DNA of 10,951 nucleotides. Source: Pseudomonadota bacterium (GTDB lineage Bacteria; Pseudomonadota; Alphaproteobacteria; Rickettsiales; Rickettsiaceae). Under the pieces are notes generated by a model. The model searched no databases. It worked only from the letters and a program-made list of their open reading frames with translations, and was not told the DNA's origin. The stretch spans positions 1 to 10,951 of the forward strand of contig JAJZHL010000020.1 in NCBI GenBank assembly GCA_021804505.1, read 5' to 3'. The first letter of the stretch is position 1, and each line of letters begins with the position of its first letter. The position numbers and the translations under genes are program-made. Below are positions 1 to 7,208 of this stretch, in pieces.

Positions 1-97
1 TTATTTCGATGTCGTACTTAATATATTTCGGTGTGGTTGCAAGGATAATTATTTATTAATATAAATCCTGTCTTTGCAAGTCAGCTGATAACGCATA

Positions 98-180
98 GGT
101 TATTACGAGAAAAATTCTTCGTTGACGCAGCAATCCAGAAAACTGGATCACCACGCAGCCAGCACTGCTCAGGATGACGT
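98..180 (+). repeat. Rickettsial-type palindromic repeat, copy 1
   Basis: An element of about 82 bp with degenerate terminal inverted repeats (GTTATTACGAG at the left, CTCAGGATGACG at the right) and a central hairpin ATCCAG-AAAA-CTGGAT at 133-148. It aligns end to end with the reverse complement of 1009-1089: both have a C-A-T/T-A-T-T terminus ending in CGAG, a central CAATCCAGAA followed by GGATC, and a CTC..GATGAC terminus. Similar palindromes scattered between and inside genes are well known in Rickettsia genomes. I do not assign a named subfamily. Confidence 0.7.
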
Positions 181-345
181 ATTTCAAATTGTCATAGCTC
201 ATGATGACATAATACTAGTCTAGTAGTAACCTGAATAGTTTCTTAAGCAAATTCAGAATGTTTACTAATGTTAAATTCTCTTCATATGTCTTAAGTATAC
301 TCAACCTAATTGCATAGTTGTTCGACTAATATACCGCTTCTTAGC

Positions 346-374
346 TTGCTTTATCCACTCAAAAACAATATGTT
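346..374 (+). promoter_or_regulatory. Putative sigma-70 promoter for the 403 gene
   Basis: TTGCTT (346-351) and TATGTT (369-374) are separated by exactly 17 bp. The predicted transcript start near 381 leaves a leader of about 20 nt that contains the strong Shine-Dalgarno GGGAGGT at 391-397, five nucleotides before the ATG. Both boxes deviate from consensus, so this is a pattern match only. Confidence 0.4.
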
Positions 375-402
375 AAAGGGGTTTTGATAAGGGAGGTTAA
401 AG

Positions 403-912
403 ATGTCTAGTATTTTAGTAAATCCAAAAACGGTTCCATTCTTTGTAGGAGCGTTTGTTGCAGAGTTCAAGGGGATAGAATACGGTGCTAGTAAATTTGT
501 TAAGAAATATGAAGAAAGCTTACCAGCCTGGGTAGTTAACTATGGTCCTACTATTGTAGCTGGCCTTGCGACTGCAGTTACTGCATGGTTTGTTACCAAA
601 TACCTACCCACGACAGATAGTAAAGAGCTTGCTAGTGTTGAAGAATGGGCTGCTAAGCTTACAAAGAAAGATATTACTGAGCTTGCAAGAGCTCACGATT
701 TGAGGGTATTACCTAACCCTCATTCAATCCCTGATTTGACTGAGGGTACTAAGGCATTTGGTGCTACAGTACATAGATATGTTGTCCTTGCTAATAAGGC
801 AGAAAATGCTAAAGATCTAGTAACAGCAATTAATAAGGAACTAGATGGAGTTGCTGTTATAGGGGGTAGCCCTGAAGATGGATTTTTCCTTAATTTTAAA
901 TTTATTGATTAA
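403..912 (+). CDS. Small membrane protein of unknown function (paralogue of 4776-5363)
   Basis: This 169-residue protein is not recognised. The ATG follows a near-perfect Shine-Dalgarno (GGGAGGT), so the start is well supported. Residues 47-68 form one clear hydrophobic, Ala/Thr/Gly-rich membrane segment. Before it is an amphipathic stretch EYGASKFVKKYEESLP (26-41), and after it about 100 soluble residues ending in a beta-like VAVIGG...FFLNFKF tail. No catalytic motif, cysteine cluster or signal-peptidase site is visible. The same layout and key residues (E-x-G-A, KKY-x-E-x-LP, G-x-AT, AWF, DVA/GVA-x-IG) recur in the protein at 4776-5363, so I infer a paralogous pair. The gene lies between two oppositely oriented copies of the palindromic repeat and upstream of mutS, apparently with its own promoter. 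A lineage-specific envelope protein is plausible; no function can be assigned. Confidence 0.85.
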   Translation: MSSILVNPKTVPFFVGAFVAEFKGIEYGASKFVKKYEESLPAWVVNYGPTIVAGLATAVTAWFVTKYLPTTDSKELASVEEWAAKLTKKDITELARAHDLRVLPNPHSIPDLTEGTKAFGATVHRYVVLANKAENAKDLVTAINKELDGVAVIGGSPEDGFFLNFKFID

Positions 913-967
913 ATTTTCTTCAGTTAGAGAGCTAATAGATATAATTTATTTATCTTAAAAATGCTTA

Positions 968-996
968 TTGAAATACGCTGATATATGTGCGATATT
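968..996 (+). promoter_or_regulatory. Weak candidate promoter for mutS
   Basis: TTGAAA (968-973) and GATATT (991-996) are 17 bp apart. If used, the transcript would begin near 1003 and the palindromic repeat at 1009-1089 would form most of the mutS leader. The -10 box is poor, so this is tentative. Confidence 0.25.
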
Positions 997-1008
997 TCCT
1001 TATATACT

Positions 1009-1089
1009 TGTCATCACGAGTCGTGATAGTGCCTAAGGTAGATCCTCTCTTCTGGATTGGTTTGTAAGTGATGCTTACTCGCAATGACA
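1009..1089 (-). repeat. Rickettsial-type palindromic repeat, copy 2, at the mutS 5' end
   Basis: An 81-bp element with terminal inverted repeats TGTCATCACGAG (1009-1020) and CTCGCAATGACA (1078-1089), which pair at 10 of 12 positions. Its reverse complement aligns with 98-180 over the full length, sharing the CAATCCAGAA core. It covers the GTG (1068) and ATG (1071) that would open the longest mutS frame, so those codons are probably repeat-derived. Confidence 0.75.
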
Positions 1090-1121
1090 CGGTAGCTATA
1101 GTACCTTTTAATATCAACATA

Positions 1122-3782
1122 ATGACCTTAGAAGAATTTCATAAAAAATACCATTATGCGCAATCGACGCGGATGATGCAGCAATATTTGGATGTTAAAT
1201 TTGAACATCAAGACTGTCTTTTGCTGTTTAGAATGGGGGATTTTTATGAGATGTTTTTTGAAGATGCGATACTTGCAAGCAGAATTTTAGGCATTGCTCT
1301 GACCAAGAGAGGCAAGAATGGTGAAGAGGAGATTGCTATGTGCGGTGTGCCTCATCATGCACTTGAGACTTACCTAAACAAACTGATCGAAGAAAACTAC
1401 AAAGTTGCCATTTGTGATCAGTTAGAAACCCCGGAAGAGGCAAAAAAGCGTGACGGGTATAAGGCGGTAGTAAAGCGGGATGTAACCCGTATCATTACTT
1501 CTGGTACCATCACCGAAGAAACTTTGATCTCAGCAAATCAGCCTAATTATCTAGCAAGTGTTGTGCTTGATAAAAGGGATGCTTCGATTTGTTATGCAGA
1601 CCTTTCTACTTCAGAAATTGCAGTAATAGATATTCCTCGTCATGAAATCTTAAACGAACTAGCCCGGCTTAAGCCTAAGGAAGTGTTACTTAGCGAAAAT
1701 TTAAGAGGGGAGCAGTTAGCAAACCAAATCCAAAATCAGTTACGTCTTAGGATTTCTTATCAAGTAGATAGTTTTTTTGCTACAAAAAAATGTCAAAAAA
1801 TAATCTTAGATTTTTATAAAATTCAAGATATTAAGGCAATAGGGGAATTATCTTTATTGCAAATCAGTAGCATAGGGGCGGTTTTAGAGTATTTGTCGCT
1901 AACCCAAAAGCAAAATATTCCTCTATTGCCTTTGCCGAGAATGGTTAATTACCATAATTTTATGATTATTGACTCAGCCACAAGGCGGAATTTGGAAATT
2001 ACCAGCAACCAACTAGGTGGCGTGAAAGGTAGCGTGCTTGGTTGCCTTGATCATACGATGACAAAGGCTGGTAGCCGCTTACTGTATCATTTTTTATCTG
2101 CACCACTAATAGATATTAAGCAAATAAATGATCGCCTAAATATAACAGAATTTTTTTATACAAATATTAAACTAGCTGAAAATATTAGGAAGCTGCTGAA
2201 AAGCACTTCAGATTTAGAGCGTAGTTTAACGCGAATTACTATGAACCGGGCTTGTGCCAAGGATTTGCTCAGCATTAAGTATACGCTAGAGGCGGCTCTT
2301 GAAATTAAAGGTGAGATGGCAAGTACCTATGGGCTAAATATCCCAGGGCATATAGAACACCTAGTAAGGCCATTATCAGGTGATAATGAACTATATTCTT
2401 TGATTGATTCAGCGGTGCGGGATGATGCGCCAAATACTATAAGTGAAGGAGGGATGATCAAACATGAATATCACCCTAAGCTACAAGAACTATATGACCT
2501 TATCGATAATGGCAAAGATCATGTTGAGAAGCTAAAAAATCAGTACCGTAACGAGACTTCGGTAGAGAATTTAAAGATATCTCATAATAATGTTATAGGT
2601 TTGTTTATTGAAGTAACTTCAAGACATGCTGATAAAATGCTGAGTAATAAGTTCATTCACAGACAGACTACCTCAAATGCTGTTCGCTATACAACTATAG
2701 AACTGCAAAAGCTAGAAAGTGATATGGTGAATAGTAGAAGCCTTGCCATTAATCTGGAACTTGAGATTTACCATAAAATATGCAGAGAGGTAATAGATAA
2801 GGCCAAATTTTTACGGTTACTCGCTAGCGCTTTGAGCCAAATAGATGTATTTTGCAATTTCGCATATATCGCCCATGAATATAGTTATGTCAGGCCTATT
2901 TTAGTAAGTGATTTAGGTTTTGAGATTACAGGAGGAAGGCATCCGGTTGTCGAGCGTAGTTTAGCAAAGGATCAAAAGGGCTTTGTAGAAAATAACTGCA
3001 GTTTATCGCAAAATAATAGAATATGGTTAATTACTGGGCCGAATATGGCTGGGAAAAGCACATTTTTAAGGCAGAACGCTATAATTGCTATACTTGCGCA
3101 AATTGGTTGTTTTGTGCCGGCTATCTCGGCTAAGATAGGAGTAGTTGATAAAATATTTAGCCGGATAGGAGCGGGTGACGATTTACAAGCCGGTCAGTCA
3201 ACTTTTATGGTTGAAATGTTAGAGACTTCTGCCATTTTAGCTCAATCGACCAAGAATTCGCTAGTGATTCTAGATGAGGTTGGGAGAGGAACTTCTACTT
3301 ATGATGGGGTATCGATTGCATGGGCAGTGCTTGAATATATTCACGATACATTGCAATGTAGATGCTTGTTTGCTACGCACTATCATGAGCTAACCACTAT
3401 GAGCAATTTTTTGCCTGCTCTAAAAAATTATACGGTATCTATAGAGGAATTTGGTAAGGAAATATTGTTTCTACATAGCATTATAGAAGGGGCAGCGGAT
3501 AAATCGTATGGAATTCATGTGGCCAGCTTAGTGGGGCTACCAAAATCTGTAATAATGAGGGCAAACGACATTTTACAGAAGCTGGAAAAGACAAGCAACA
3601 GTAAAGGTAAGACCATCTTACACAATGAATCAAATAATTTAAGCTTATTTAATCTGCCTGTGGAGTCTGAAAAAGAGAAAAAATTCAAGCTATTAGAACA
3701 AAAACTGGAATATATTGATCCCGACAATCTATCACCTAAAGAAGCGCTTGAATTGGTGTATAAGATAAAGCAGTTAATTTGA
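1122..3782 (+). CDS. mutS: DNA mismatch repair protein MutS
   Basis: MutS binds mismatches and small loops and, using ATP, starts methyl-independent or MutL-dependent repair. From ATG 1122 it is 886 residues, the length I expect for Rickettsia MutS. Visible in order: the mismatch-reading motif GDFYEMF (Phe41, Glu43); the connector and lever/clamp domains over the middle 500 residues; Walker A GPNMAGKST starting at 639; Walker B LVILDEVGRGTSTYDG with Asp718-Glu719; and the FATHYHEL switch region. The C-terminus ends in the family-typical DPDNLSPKEALELVYKIK. The frame stays open upstream to GTG 1068, but those 18 extra codons have no family counterpart and largely fall in the palindromic repeat, so I prefer 1122. 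Neither start has a good ribosome-binding site. The gene looks intact. Confidence 0.97.
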   Translation: MTLEEFHKKYHYAQSTRMMQQYLDVKFEHQDCLLLFRMGDFYEMFFEDAILASRILGIALTKRGKNGEEEIAMCGVPHHALETYLNKLIEENYKVAICDQLETPEEAKKRDGYKAVVKRDVTRIITSGTITEETLISANQPNYLASVVLDKRDASICYADLSTSEIAVIDIPRHEILNELARLKPKEVLLSENLRGEQLANQIQNQLRLRISYQVDSFFATKKCQKIILDFYKIQDIKAIGELSLLQISSIGAVLEYLSLTQKQNIPLLPLPRMVNYHNFMIIDSATRRNLEITSNQLGGVKGSVLGCLDHTMTKAGSRLLYHFLSAPLIDIKQINDRLNITEFFYTNIKLAENIRKLLKSTSDLERSLTRITMNRACAKDLLSIKYTLEAALEIKGEMASTYGLNIPGHIEHLVRPLSGDNELYSLIDSAVRDDAPNTISEGGMIKHEYHPKLQELYDLIDNGKDHVEKLKNQYRNETSVENLKISHNNVIGLFIEVTSRHADKMLSNKFIHRQTTSNAVRYTTIELQKLESDMVNSRSLAINLELEIYHKICREVIDKAKFLRLLASALSQIDVFCNFAYIAHEYSYVRPILVSDLGFEITGGRHPVVERSLAKDQKGFVENNCSLSQNNRIWLITGPNMAGKSTFLRQNAIIAILAQIGCFVPAISAKIGVVDKIFSRIGAGDDLQAGQSTFMVEMLETSAILAQSTKNSLVILDEVGRGTSTYDGVSIAWAVLEYIHDTLQCRCLFATHYHELTTMSNFLPALKNYTVSIEEFGKEILFLHSIIEGAADKSYGIHVASLVGLPKSVIMRANDILQKLEKTSNSKGKTILHNESNNLSLFNLPVESEKEKKFKLLEQKLEYIDPDNLSPKEALELVYKIKQLI

Positions 3783-3818
3783 CAGTCGGTAATATAGTAT
3801 GGTATCCTAGCATAGAAG

Positions 3819-3835
3819 AATAGAGGTGCTCTATT
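3819..3835 (+). terminator. Short hairpin after mutS
   Basis: AATAGAG (3819-3825) and CTCTATT (3829-3835) are perfect inverted arms around a 3-nt loop, 37 bp after the mutS stop. There is no U-run behind it, so termination is uncertain. Confidence 0.3.
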
Positions 3836-3891
3836 GCCAACACGAACCGCAAAGCGATTAAAGTAGATTCACTTTCTCGGGAGGTATCAAG

Positions 3892-4634
3892 ATGAAAATC
3901 GACTATACTACCTATTTATCGTACGCAAAAAATTTCAGACAACGCTTTTTAATCCTACATTACACAGCTCTGGATTTTCAAACATCTGTATCTTTCTTAA
4001 CTACAGGAGAAGTGAGTGCACATTATTTAATTCCTACGTTAAAAAGCGTTGATCCCACTTATCCATATGAGGAACTGATTGATATAACCTGGTGAACGAA
4101 AATGAAAGAGCATGGCATTCAGGATATAGTAGGTGGGGGGAGAGAACGCAGCTAAATGACTCCAGTATTGGAATCGAAATAGTCAATATGACAACAGACA
4201 CATCCTTTGAACCTTATCCTGATGCACAAATTAAAGTGGTTATAGAATTATGTTAAAATATTCTAGTGCGCTACCCTGATATAGCGCCTACTAATATTTT
4301 AGGTCACGGAGATATTGCAGTAGGAAGAAAAAAAGATCCTGGGCCTTTATTTCCCTGGTATACACTTCATCAAGCAGGTATTGGTGCTTGGCCTGATAAA
4401 GATACTGTGGGTAAGTATCTTGCAATCTTTAGTGAACAAATGCCACCGGTAGAAGATGTTATAGAAAAATTGGCCGAGTATGGATATGCTACGAATGTGG
4501 AGATAGAGGTACCTTTTATAGCCTTTCAAATGCATTTTCGCCCTAAAGATTACCAGGGAAAATTAGATGTGGAAACTGCTGCTATCGCATATGCTTTATA
4601 TGATAAGTATATTCTAGGCTTATATGCAACTTAG
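3892..4634 (+). pseudogene. amiD: AmiD-type N-acetylmuramoyl-L-alanine amidase, broken by a frameshift and a stop
   Basis: Homologue of the zinc amidase that cleaves the MurNAc-L-Ala bond in peptidoglycan (Amidase_2 fold; E. coli AmiD and the R. conorii amidase RC0497 are relatives). It opens with a strong GGGAGGT (3879-3885) and ATG 3892. Piece one runs to about 4083 and holds the first zinc ligand in LHYTA (His23) plus VSAHYLIP. A frameshift of one base then moves the reading into the next piece (from about 4083), which contains NENERAWHSG and LNDSSIGIEIVN. An in-frame TAA at 4254-4256 interrupts it. The third piece, in the same frame, carries the second ligand in GHGDIA, KKDPGPLFPW with the acidic ligand, IGAWPD, and the C-terminal FQMHFRP peptidoglycan-binding region as in AmiD. 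No slippery heptamer is seen at the shift, so programmed frameshifting is unlikely. With two separate lesions, decay is more likely than sequencing error. Confidence 0.88.
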
Positions 4635-4638
4635 GATG

Positions 4639-4655
4639 TAAGTATATTATACTTA
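4639..4655. terminator. Perfect short palindrome after the amidase remnant
   Basis: TAAGTAT (4639-4645) and ATACTTA (4649-4655) flank a 3-nt loop, four bases after the amidase stop codon. It is AT-only apart from one pair and has no U-run, so it may be a relic terminator or chance. Confidence 0.25.
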
Positions 4656-4693
4656 AGTGATAGAGGTAAATGTACTAGGAAATAGCAGTATAC

Positions 4694-4722
4694 TTGTTTT
4701 ATAGATTTTACCCTATTACAAT
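4694..4722 (+). promoter_or_regulatory. Putative sigma-70 promoter for the 4776 gene
   Basis: TTGTTT (4694-4699) and TACAAT (4717-4722) are separated by exactly 17 bp. Transcription from about 4729 gives a leader near 47 nt ending in AAGGAGG (4762-4768), seven nucleotides before the ATG. This suggests the gene is transcribed independently of the dead amidase upstream. Confidence 0.5.
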
Positions 4723-4775
4723 ATTAGAGCATGTTTCTTATTCATGCTTAATCAAGTAGTAAAGGAGGAGAAATT

Positions 4776-5363
4776 ATGGCTAATATAATTAGTTTAGTAG
4801 ATAAGATGAAATTTGGTACCCTGTTTGTTACAGGGTATAAATTATTTGAATTTGGAGCTTATCATCTTATAAAGAAATATGGAGAAGACTTGCCAGAAAA
4901 GACAATTAAGTTAGCTTCTAGTGTTCTAGGGGGGATTGCTACTGTTGGTGCTGGTGCATGGTTTATGCCCGATTTTTACCAACATCATAGCCCAGTAAAC
5001 GGGGTCATACTGACTAAACTGCTATCTCAGGATAGTTTATTACGTGATCTTCCTGTGGATACTAATGGTAAATTACTGGATGCATCGCTTGCAACAATTG
5101 CTGAAACGCTTAACGACTCACAGTTTAAAAGGGTTGTAGAAATTAAGAAACATATAGCAGTTCCTACCAAGGTTAATACCACGCAAGGCTTGATAGACAT
5201 GGTTAAGGATGTTAGTGGCGCTCTAAAAGGACCTATAAAGGAGCTTAACAAGGCAGATCTGGATCTTGCGGTACTGAATAAGGCGCTGACGGATGTTGCT
5301 ATAATTGGTTTAGATACACAAAACTCAAAGATTGCTCATATTGACTTTTTATTTCAAGAGTAA
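4776..5363 (+). CDS. Small membrane protein of unknown function (paralogue of 403-912)
   Basis: A 195-residue protein that I do not recognise. The start is well supported by AAGGAGG and a candidate promoter. Residues about 45-66 form one Gly/Ala-rich membrane segment (LGGIATVGAGAWF). It is preceded by EFGAYHLIKKYGEDLP (25-40) and followed by a roughly 125-residue soluble, helix- and Lys/Asp-rich part. The end, DVAIIG followed by an alternating hydrophobic tail, matches the end of the protein encoded at 403-912, and the pre-membrane E-x-G-A...KKY-x-E-x-LP block matches too. I infer descent from a common ancestor, with an expanded middle here. The gene converges on yciB. It could be an inner-membrane anchored protein with its soluble domain on either side; topology and role cannot be told from sequence alone. 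Confidence 0.85.
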   Translation: MANIISLVDKMKFGTLFVTGYKLFEFGAYHLIKKYGEDLPEKTIKLASSVLGGIATVGAGAWFMPDFYQHHSPVNGVILTKLLSQDSLLRDLPVDTNGKLLDASLATIAETLNDSQFKRVVEIKKHIAVPTKVNTTQGLIDMVKDVSGALKGPIKELNKADLDLAVLNKALTDVAIIGLDTQNSKIAHIDFLFQE

Positions 5364-5381
5364 GTTATGTAAGTAGCTTCA

Positions 5382-5406
5382 CGCAGTAAGGTCATACTTT
5401 ACTGCG
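5382..5406. terminator. Hairpin between converging genes
   Basis: CGCAGTAA (5382-5389) pairs perfectly with TTACTGCG (5399-5406). Including one G-T and two more inner pairs, the stem is 11 bp with a 3-nt loop. It lies between the 4776 gene and yciB and includes the yciB stop codon (5399-5401). No U-run follows on either strand, so it may act as a bidirectional transcript end or a 3'-end stabiliser. Confidence 0.45.
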
Positions 5407-5953
5407 GTAGGGTATCCTTATGATCTGGCAGTTTGTGTTTTAGGATAAAGGGCATTTGTAGCAAGATAAAGACGATTGTAATAGGTATAGCGCCGAATAT
5501 TTTAAATTTTATCCAAGTTGCTTCAGCGCAATATCGCCATATTATCTCATTTAATATGGCCATAAATAGGAAGAATCCTGCGGTTCTATAGCTCAAAATA
5601 TTCCAGTGTTTATCCTCCAGTTGTATAAAGTGGTTCATCATATATTTCATAAAAGAATTATTCTTTATAGCACTAATTAAAAAAGCACTACCAAAAATCA
5701 CATATAATATAGTAGGTTTTATTTTGATAAATACAGGATTACCGCTAATTAAAGCTATACTTGCGGATACCAAGAGAACTCCTGAAGATACTAAAGTAGA
5801 AGTAGGTATTTTTCTCTTAACAAGATAATAGATGCTAATGCAGATAATAGAGGTGATCAGCATGTATAAGGTGGCGGTTTCCATACCACCGCCATAAAAA
5901 TAGCCAACAAATAAAGCTACTACTGGAGCGAATTCTGATAAAATTTTAAACAT
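5399..5953 (-). CDS. yciB: Inner-membrane protein YciB (septation protein A family)
   Basis: YciB (also called IspZ or septation protein A) is a polytopic inner-membrane protein linked to cell-envelope integrity and to septal and elongation complexes in enterobacteria. The 184-residue length is normal. Family signatures are FYGGG near residue 20, the KPT-containing stretch IKIKPTILYVIFG in the middle, LNEIIWR, and W-x-KFKIFG before the last membrane helix. Five or six hydrophobic segments can be drawn, with a short basic tail HKLPDHK. The ATG is preceded by AAGGGAA at a suitable distance. It lies 50 bp downstream of the FTR1 gene on the same strand but behind a strong hairpin, so it may be only partly co-transcribed. 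No promoter of its own is evident in the gap. It looks intact. Confidence 0.93.
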   Translation of the reverse strand: MFKILSEFAPVVALFVGYFYGGGMETATLYMLITSIICISIYYLVKRKIPTSTLVSSGVLLVSASIALISGNPVFIKIKPTILYVIFGSAFLISAIKNNSFMKYMMNHFIQLEDKHWNILSYRTAGFFLFMAILNEIIWRYCAEATWIKFKIFGAIPITIVFILLQMPFILKHKLPDHKDTLPQ

Positions 5954-5970
5954 GGTTGTTTTATTCCCTT

Positions 5971-6003
5971 AATAACCTACTTACTTAGCTGAAGTAGGTT
6001 ATT
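5971..6003 (-). terminator. 12-bp perfect hairpin after the FTR1 gene
   Basis: AATAACCTACTT (5971-5982) and AAGTAGGTTATT (5992-6003) are perfect 12-bp arms around a 9-nt loop, starting directly after the FTR1 stop codon on the - strand. The - strand lacks a long U-tract after the stem; the + strand is followed by TTTTATAG. It probably ends or attenuates the iron operon before yciB. Confidence 0.6.
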
Positions 6004-6819
6004 TTATAGTTTGTTATAACGAGCTTTTATTTGGATTAGAAAATTAATTATAATAATAGTGCAAACATAAAAAGTTACTTGTAACCCATTAGGTCTTGCA
6101 ATATATCCAGTAGTCATATTTAATAACCTACCAGCTACACTTCTGTCTGCAACTAACCAAGAACTATCCCAAACTCTATCTGACATAACAGTAATAATTC
6201 CTGAAGAGGTCATGATACCAGCGGCTTCTGCTGCAAATCCTGCTGCAATTAGCATAAGTAGTATAGTAGATATACGCAATACATAATGTTGATTTGCAAG
6301 CTTAATCAAACCTAGATATATCACGATACCAAATATAAAACCACTTGTCATACCAATGATTACACCTAGTATATAGCTATTGCTATCGATTGTTTCAACG
6401 GAAGATATACTATATACTAAAATAATCATCTCTATCCCTTCACGTAAGATAGTAAGGGCTACAACTAATATCAGCATTACCTGATTCGTATTGCCGCTGC
6501 TAATTTTTTCTGATAACTCCCCAAGATTCCGTTTTACTTTAGCCCCATATCCTTGCATCCAAACTATGGTCCAGCTTATTAAGGCTACTGTTAGTAGAAT
6601 AATGAAAGAATTAAATACTTCGTCTCCCATCCCCCCAAAGGTTACAGATATGGAGCGTGTAAAAAAAGCAAAAAAAGCAGCTAAAACTGTTCCAAGCATA
6701 AAGCCAGTAATTACATAGATCCTAGATTTTTCTATTTGTTTAGTCACGGCAAGTATTACACCAAGCAGTAACGCTATTTCTAGTGATTCTCTAAATACAA
6801 CTAAAGCTATTTTAAACAT
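6004..6819 (-). CDS. FTR1-family iron permease
   Basis: Polytopic inner-membrane permease of the FTR1/EfeU/FtrC family, which moves iron across the membrane with the help of a periplasmic cupredoxin partner. The 271 residues contain both hallmark REXXE iron-binding motifs: RESLE at 10-14 in the first helix and REGIE at 126-130 in the fourth. Seven hydrophobic helices can be drawn, with helix breaks at about 27-33 and 90-112. The start matches family members, which open a few residues before RESLE. It begins 11 bp after the stop of the cupredoxin gene and has no good Shine-Dalgarno, so translation probably depends on that upstream gene. The nearest complete systems are FtrABCD and EfeUOB; this locus shows only the FtrB- and FtrC-like parts. 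The direction of any redox coupling cannot be told. Confidence 0.93.
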   Translation of the reverse strand: MFKIALVVFRESLEIALLLGVILAVTKQIEKSRIYVITGFMLGTVLAAFFAFFTRSISVTFGGMGDEVFNSFIILLTVALISWTIVWMQGYGAKVKRNLGELSEKISSGNTNQVMLILVVALTILREGIEMIILVYSISSVETIDSNSYILGVIIGMTSGFIFGIVIYLGLIKLANQHYVLRISTILLMLIAAGFAAEAAGIMTSSGIITVMSDRVWDSSWLVADRSVAGRLLNMTTGYIARPNGLQVTFYVCTIIIINFLIQIKARYNKL

Positions 6820-6830
6820 TTTAAAACCAA

Positions 6831-7208
6831 TTAATCTTGATAAACAATGATTGAACCTTGTGCCGTCTCTTGGTGGAATTCACCAAAAAAATTATACGTA
6901 CCAGGCGTTAATGGAGCTAGTATAATCTTTACAGTTTCATTTGGCATTATAATTCTTTCTCTATGTAATTCAATACTCTCAAACTCTTCTGGTGTGTTGT
7001 CTTGATTTGTTACAATCAAGTAAGTTTTTTTACCACTTGGTATTCTAATAGTAGCAGGGTAAAATCTATTATCTTTAATAATAATTTCTACCTGGTATAT
7101 ATCATCTATACTATTTTTATCATTAATTCTACTATTAATTACAAATACGATAATTATCAATATAAAAATGATAGCCAATATGTATAATATAATGTTTTTT
7201 AGTGCCAT
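6831..7208 (-). CDS. Membrane-anchored cupredoxin, EfeO/FtrB-like iron-uptake partner
   Basis: A 125-residue protein: one very hydrophobic N-terminal helix (about 5-25, Ile-rich) acting as a membrane anchor or uncleaved signal, then a single cupredoxin domain. The block FYPATIRIPSGKK, TNQDNTPEEFES, ELHRERIIMP and PGTYNFFGEFHQETAQG is the signature of the N-terminal domain of EfeO and of FtrB. The protein has no cysteine, so a classical type-1 copper site (Cys-His-His) is absent, as expected for this subgroup; conserved Glu/His residues (EFESIELH, GEFHQ) are the likely metal ligands. In this family the protein hands iron or electrons to the FTR1 permease, encoded 11 bp downstream. The start codon overlaps the end of the broken upstream frame (stop 7199-7201), pointing to former translational coupling. 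It is intact. Confidence 0.9.
   Translation of the reverse strand: MALKNIILYILAIIFILIIIVFVINSRINDKNSIDDIYQVEIIIKDNRFYPATIRIPSGKKTYLIVTNQDNTPEEFESIELHRERIIMPNETVKIILAPLTPGTYNFFGEFHQETAQGSIIVYQD

Larger units (their letters stand above)
1..402. other. Gene-free leader region with repeat remnants
   Basis: I find no convincing coding sequence here in any of the frames I read; stops interrupt all of them within a few dozen codons. The stretch holds one palindromic repeat copy (98-180), a short inverted repeat with 6-bp arms TGTCAT/ATGACA at 190-195 and 204-209, and a putative promoter just before the gene at 403. The - strand of about 320-375 gives a short open run, but it is soon interrupted and I do not recognise it. 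Confidence 0.6.

Noticed and set aside
1..402. Remnant transposase or end of a - strand gene
   Set aside because: Short open stretches exist, but stops are frequent and no transposase motif or terminal repeat pair could be identified.
98..1089. CRISPR array or tandem repeat array
   Set aside because: Only two diverged copies in opposite orientation about 900 bp apart; no regular repeat-spacer pattern and no cas genes.
1068..1121. N-terminal extension of MutS from GTG 1068 or ATG 1071
   Set aside because: The 18 codons have no counterpart in MutS proteins I know and most of them lie in the palindromic repeat; ATG 1122 begins the conserved N-terminus.
4070..4100. Programmed frameshift joining the first and second amidase pieces
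   Set aside because: No slippery heptamer or clear downstream structure is visible, and a separate in-frame stop at 4254 also interrupts the gene.
4266..4634. A stand-alone 122-residue gene starting at GTG 4266
   Set aside because: It is the C-terminal third of the amidase, with no ribosome-binding site of its own and lacking the first zinc ligand.
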